DNA of 64,000 bases from Pseudomonas gozinkensis (GTDB lineage Bacteria; Pseudomonadota; Gammaproteobacteria; Pseudomonadales; Pseudomonadaceae), in assembly GCF_014863585.1 (NCBI RefSeq), contig NZ_CP062253.1, positions 558,001-622,000 of the forward strand, in the 5' to 3' direction. Numbering within the stretch: position 1 is the stretch's first letter; every line of letters begins with the position of its first letter. Positions 63,992 to 64,000 of this stretch are shown in pieces. The position numbers and the translations under genes are program-made. The notes beneath the pieces are model-generated. The model did not search any database and had not been told where the DNA came from. It saw only the letters and a program-made list of their open reading frames with translations.

Positions 63992-64000
63992 GTAGAAGAA

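Overview
The window comes from a fluorescent Pseudomonas, most likely the P. fluorescens group. Codon use is GC-rich. Gene order largely follows the P. aeruginosa chromosome from the aceEF/glnE region through the LPS core cluster and waaA to parE/parC, serB, psd and rhdA. The intergenic gaps carry typical Pseudomonas REP/REPIN elements. Identification rests on protein motifs and remembered synteny; no database search was run.

Layout. 1-5257 (minus strand): the 5' end of a PhoD-like phosphatase gene, then aceE-aceF (pyruvate dehydrogenase E1 and E2). Two inverted 13-bp operator-like sites lie upstream of aceE. 5642-8581: glnE. 8582-8913: two REPIN copies and a hairpin next to waaF, at the place where P. 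aeruginosa has ilvE. 8914-15873: inner-core LPS operon waaF-waaC-waaG-waaP plus three more kinase-fold genes, one of them a double-kinase protein. 16033-17126: a small lipoprotein and a DUF3800 gene that looks inserted. About 17143-17221 (minus): a likely unannotated small RNA with its own promoter and terminator. 17390-24697: a second LPS operon whose genes nearly all overlap (carbamoyltransferase, glycosyltransferase, Mig-14-like, DnpA-like deacetylase, Ssg-like and WapR-like glycosyltransferases). 24716-27795 (minus): acyltransferase 3 and an O-antigen ligase fused to a kinase-like domain. 27950-32240: msbA, a sulfotransferase and hldE. 32307-39516: a conserved hypothetical with a Nudix-like motif, aldo/keto reductase, FAD oxidoreductase, SMR efflux pump, LysR regulator, waaA (Kdo transferase) and a TolC-family outer membrane protein.

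39719-43318: a TPP riboswitch, thiC and the putative pyrimidine transporter gene cytX, with a 119-bp palindromic repeat between the two genes. 43287-46942: a lipoprotein, then nudF-DUF1249-cpdA-yqiA. 46985-54007: parE, two tandem paralogous secreted esterase-like proteins, a retropepsin-like protease and parC. 54182-64000: orphan pqiC, a MITE-like element, a membrane protein, serB, a PilZ-like protein, an OAA-family lectin, psd, rhdA and an HDOD protein. A sigma-28 promoter reads out of the right edge, probably into motA.

The main theme is building and decorating the LPS core: heptose synthesis (hldE), Kdo (waaA), heptosyl and glucosyl transfer, many kinase-fold proteins, carbamoylation, possible acylation and sulfation, flipping (msbA) and O-antigen ligation (waaL). 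The most notable features are the minus-strand small RNA, the WaaL-kinase fusion whose kinase half lacks the catalytic Asp, the sulfotransferase inserted between msbA and hldE, the OAA-type lectin, and the duplicated esterase-like gene between parE and parC.
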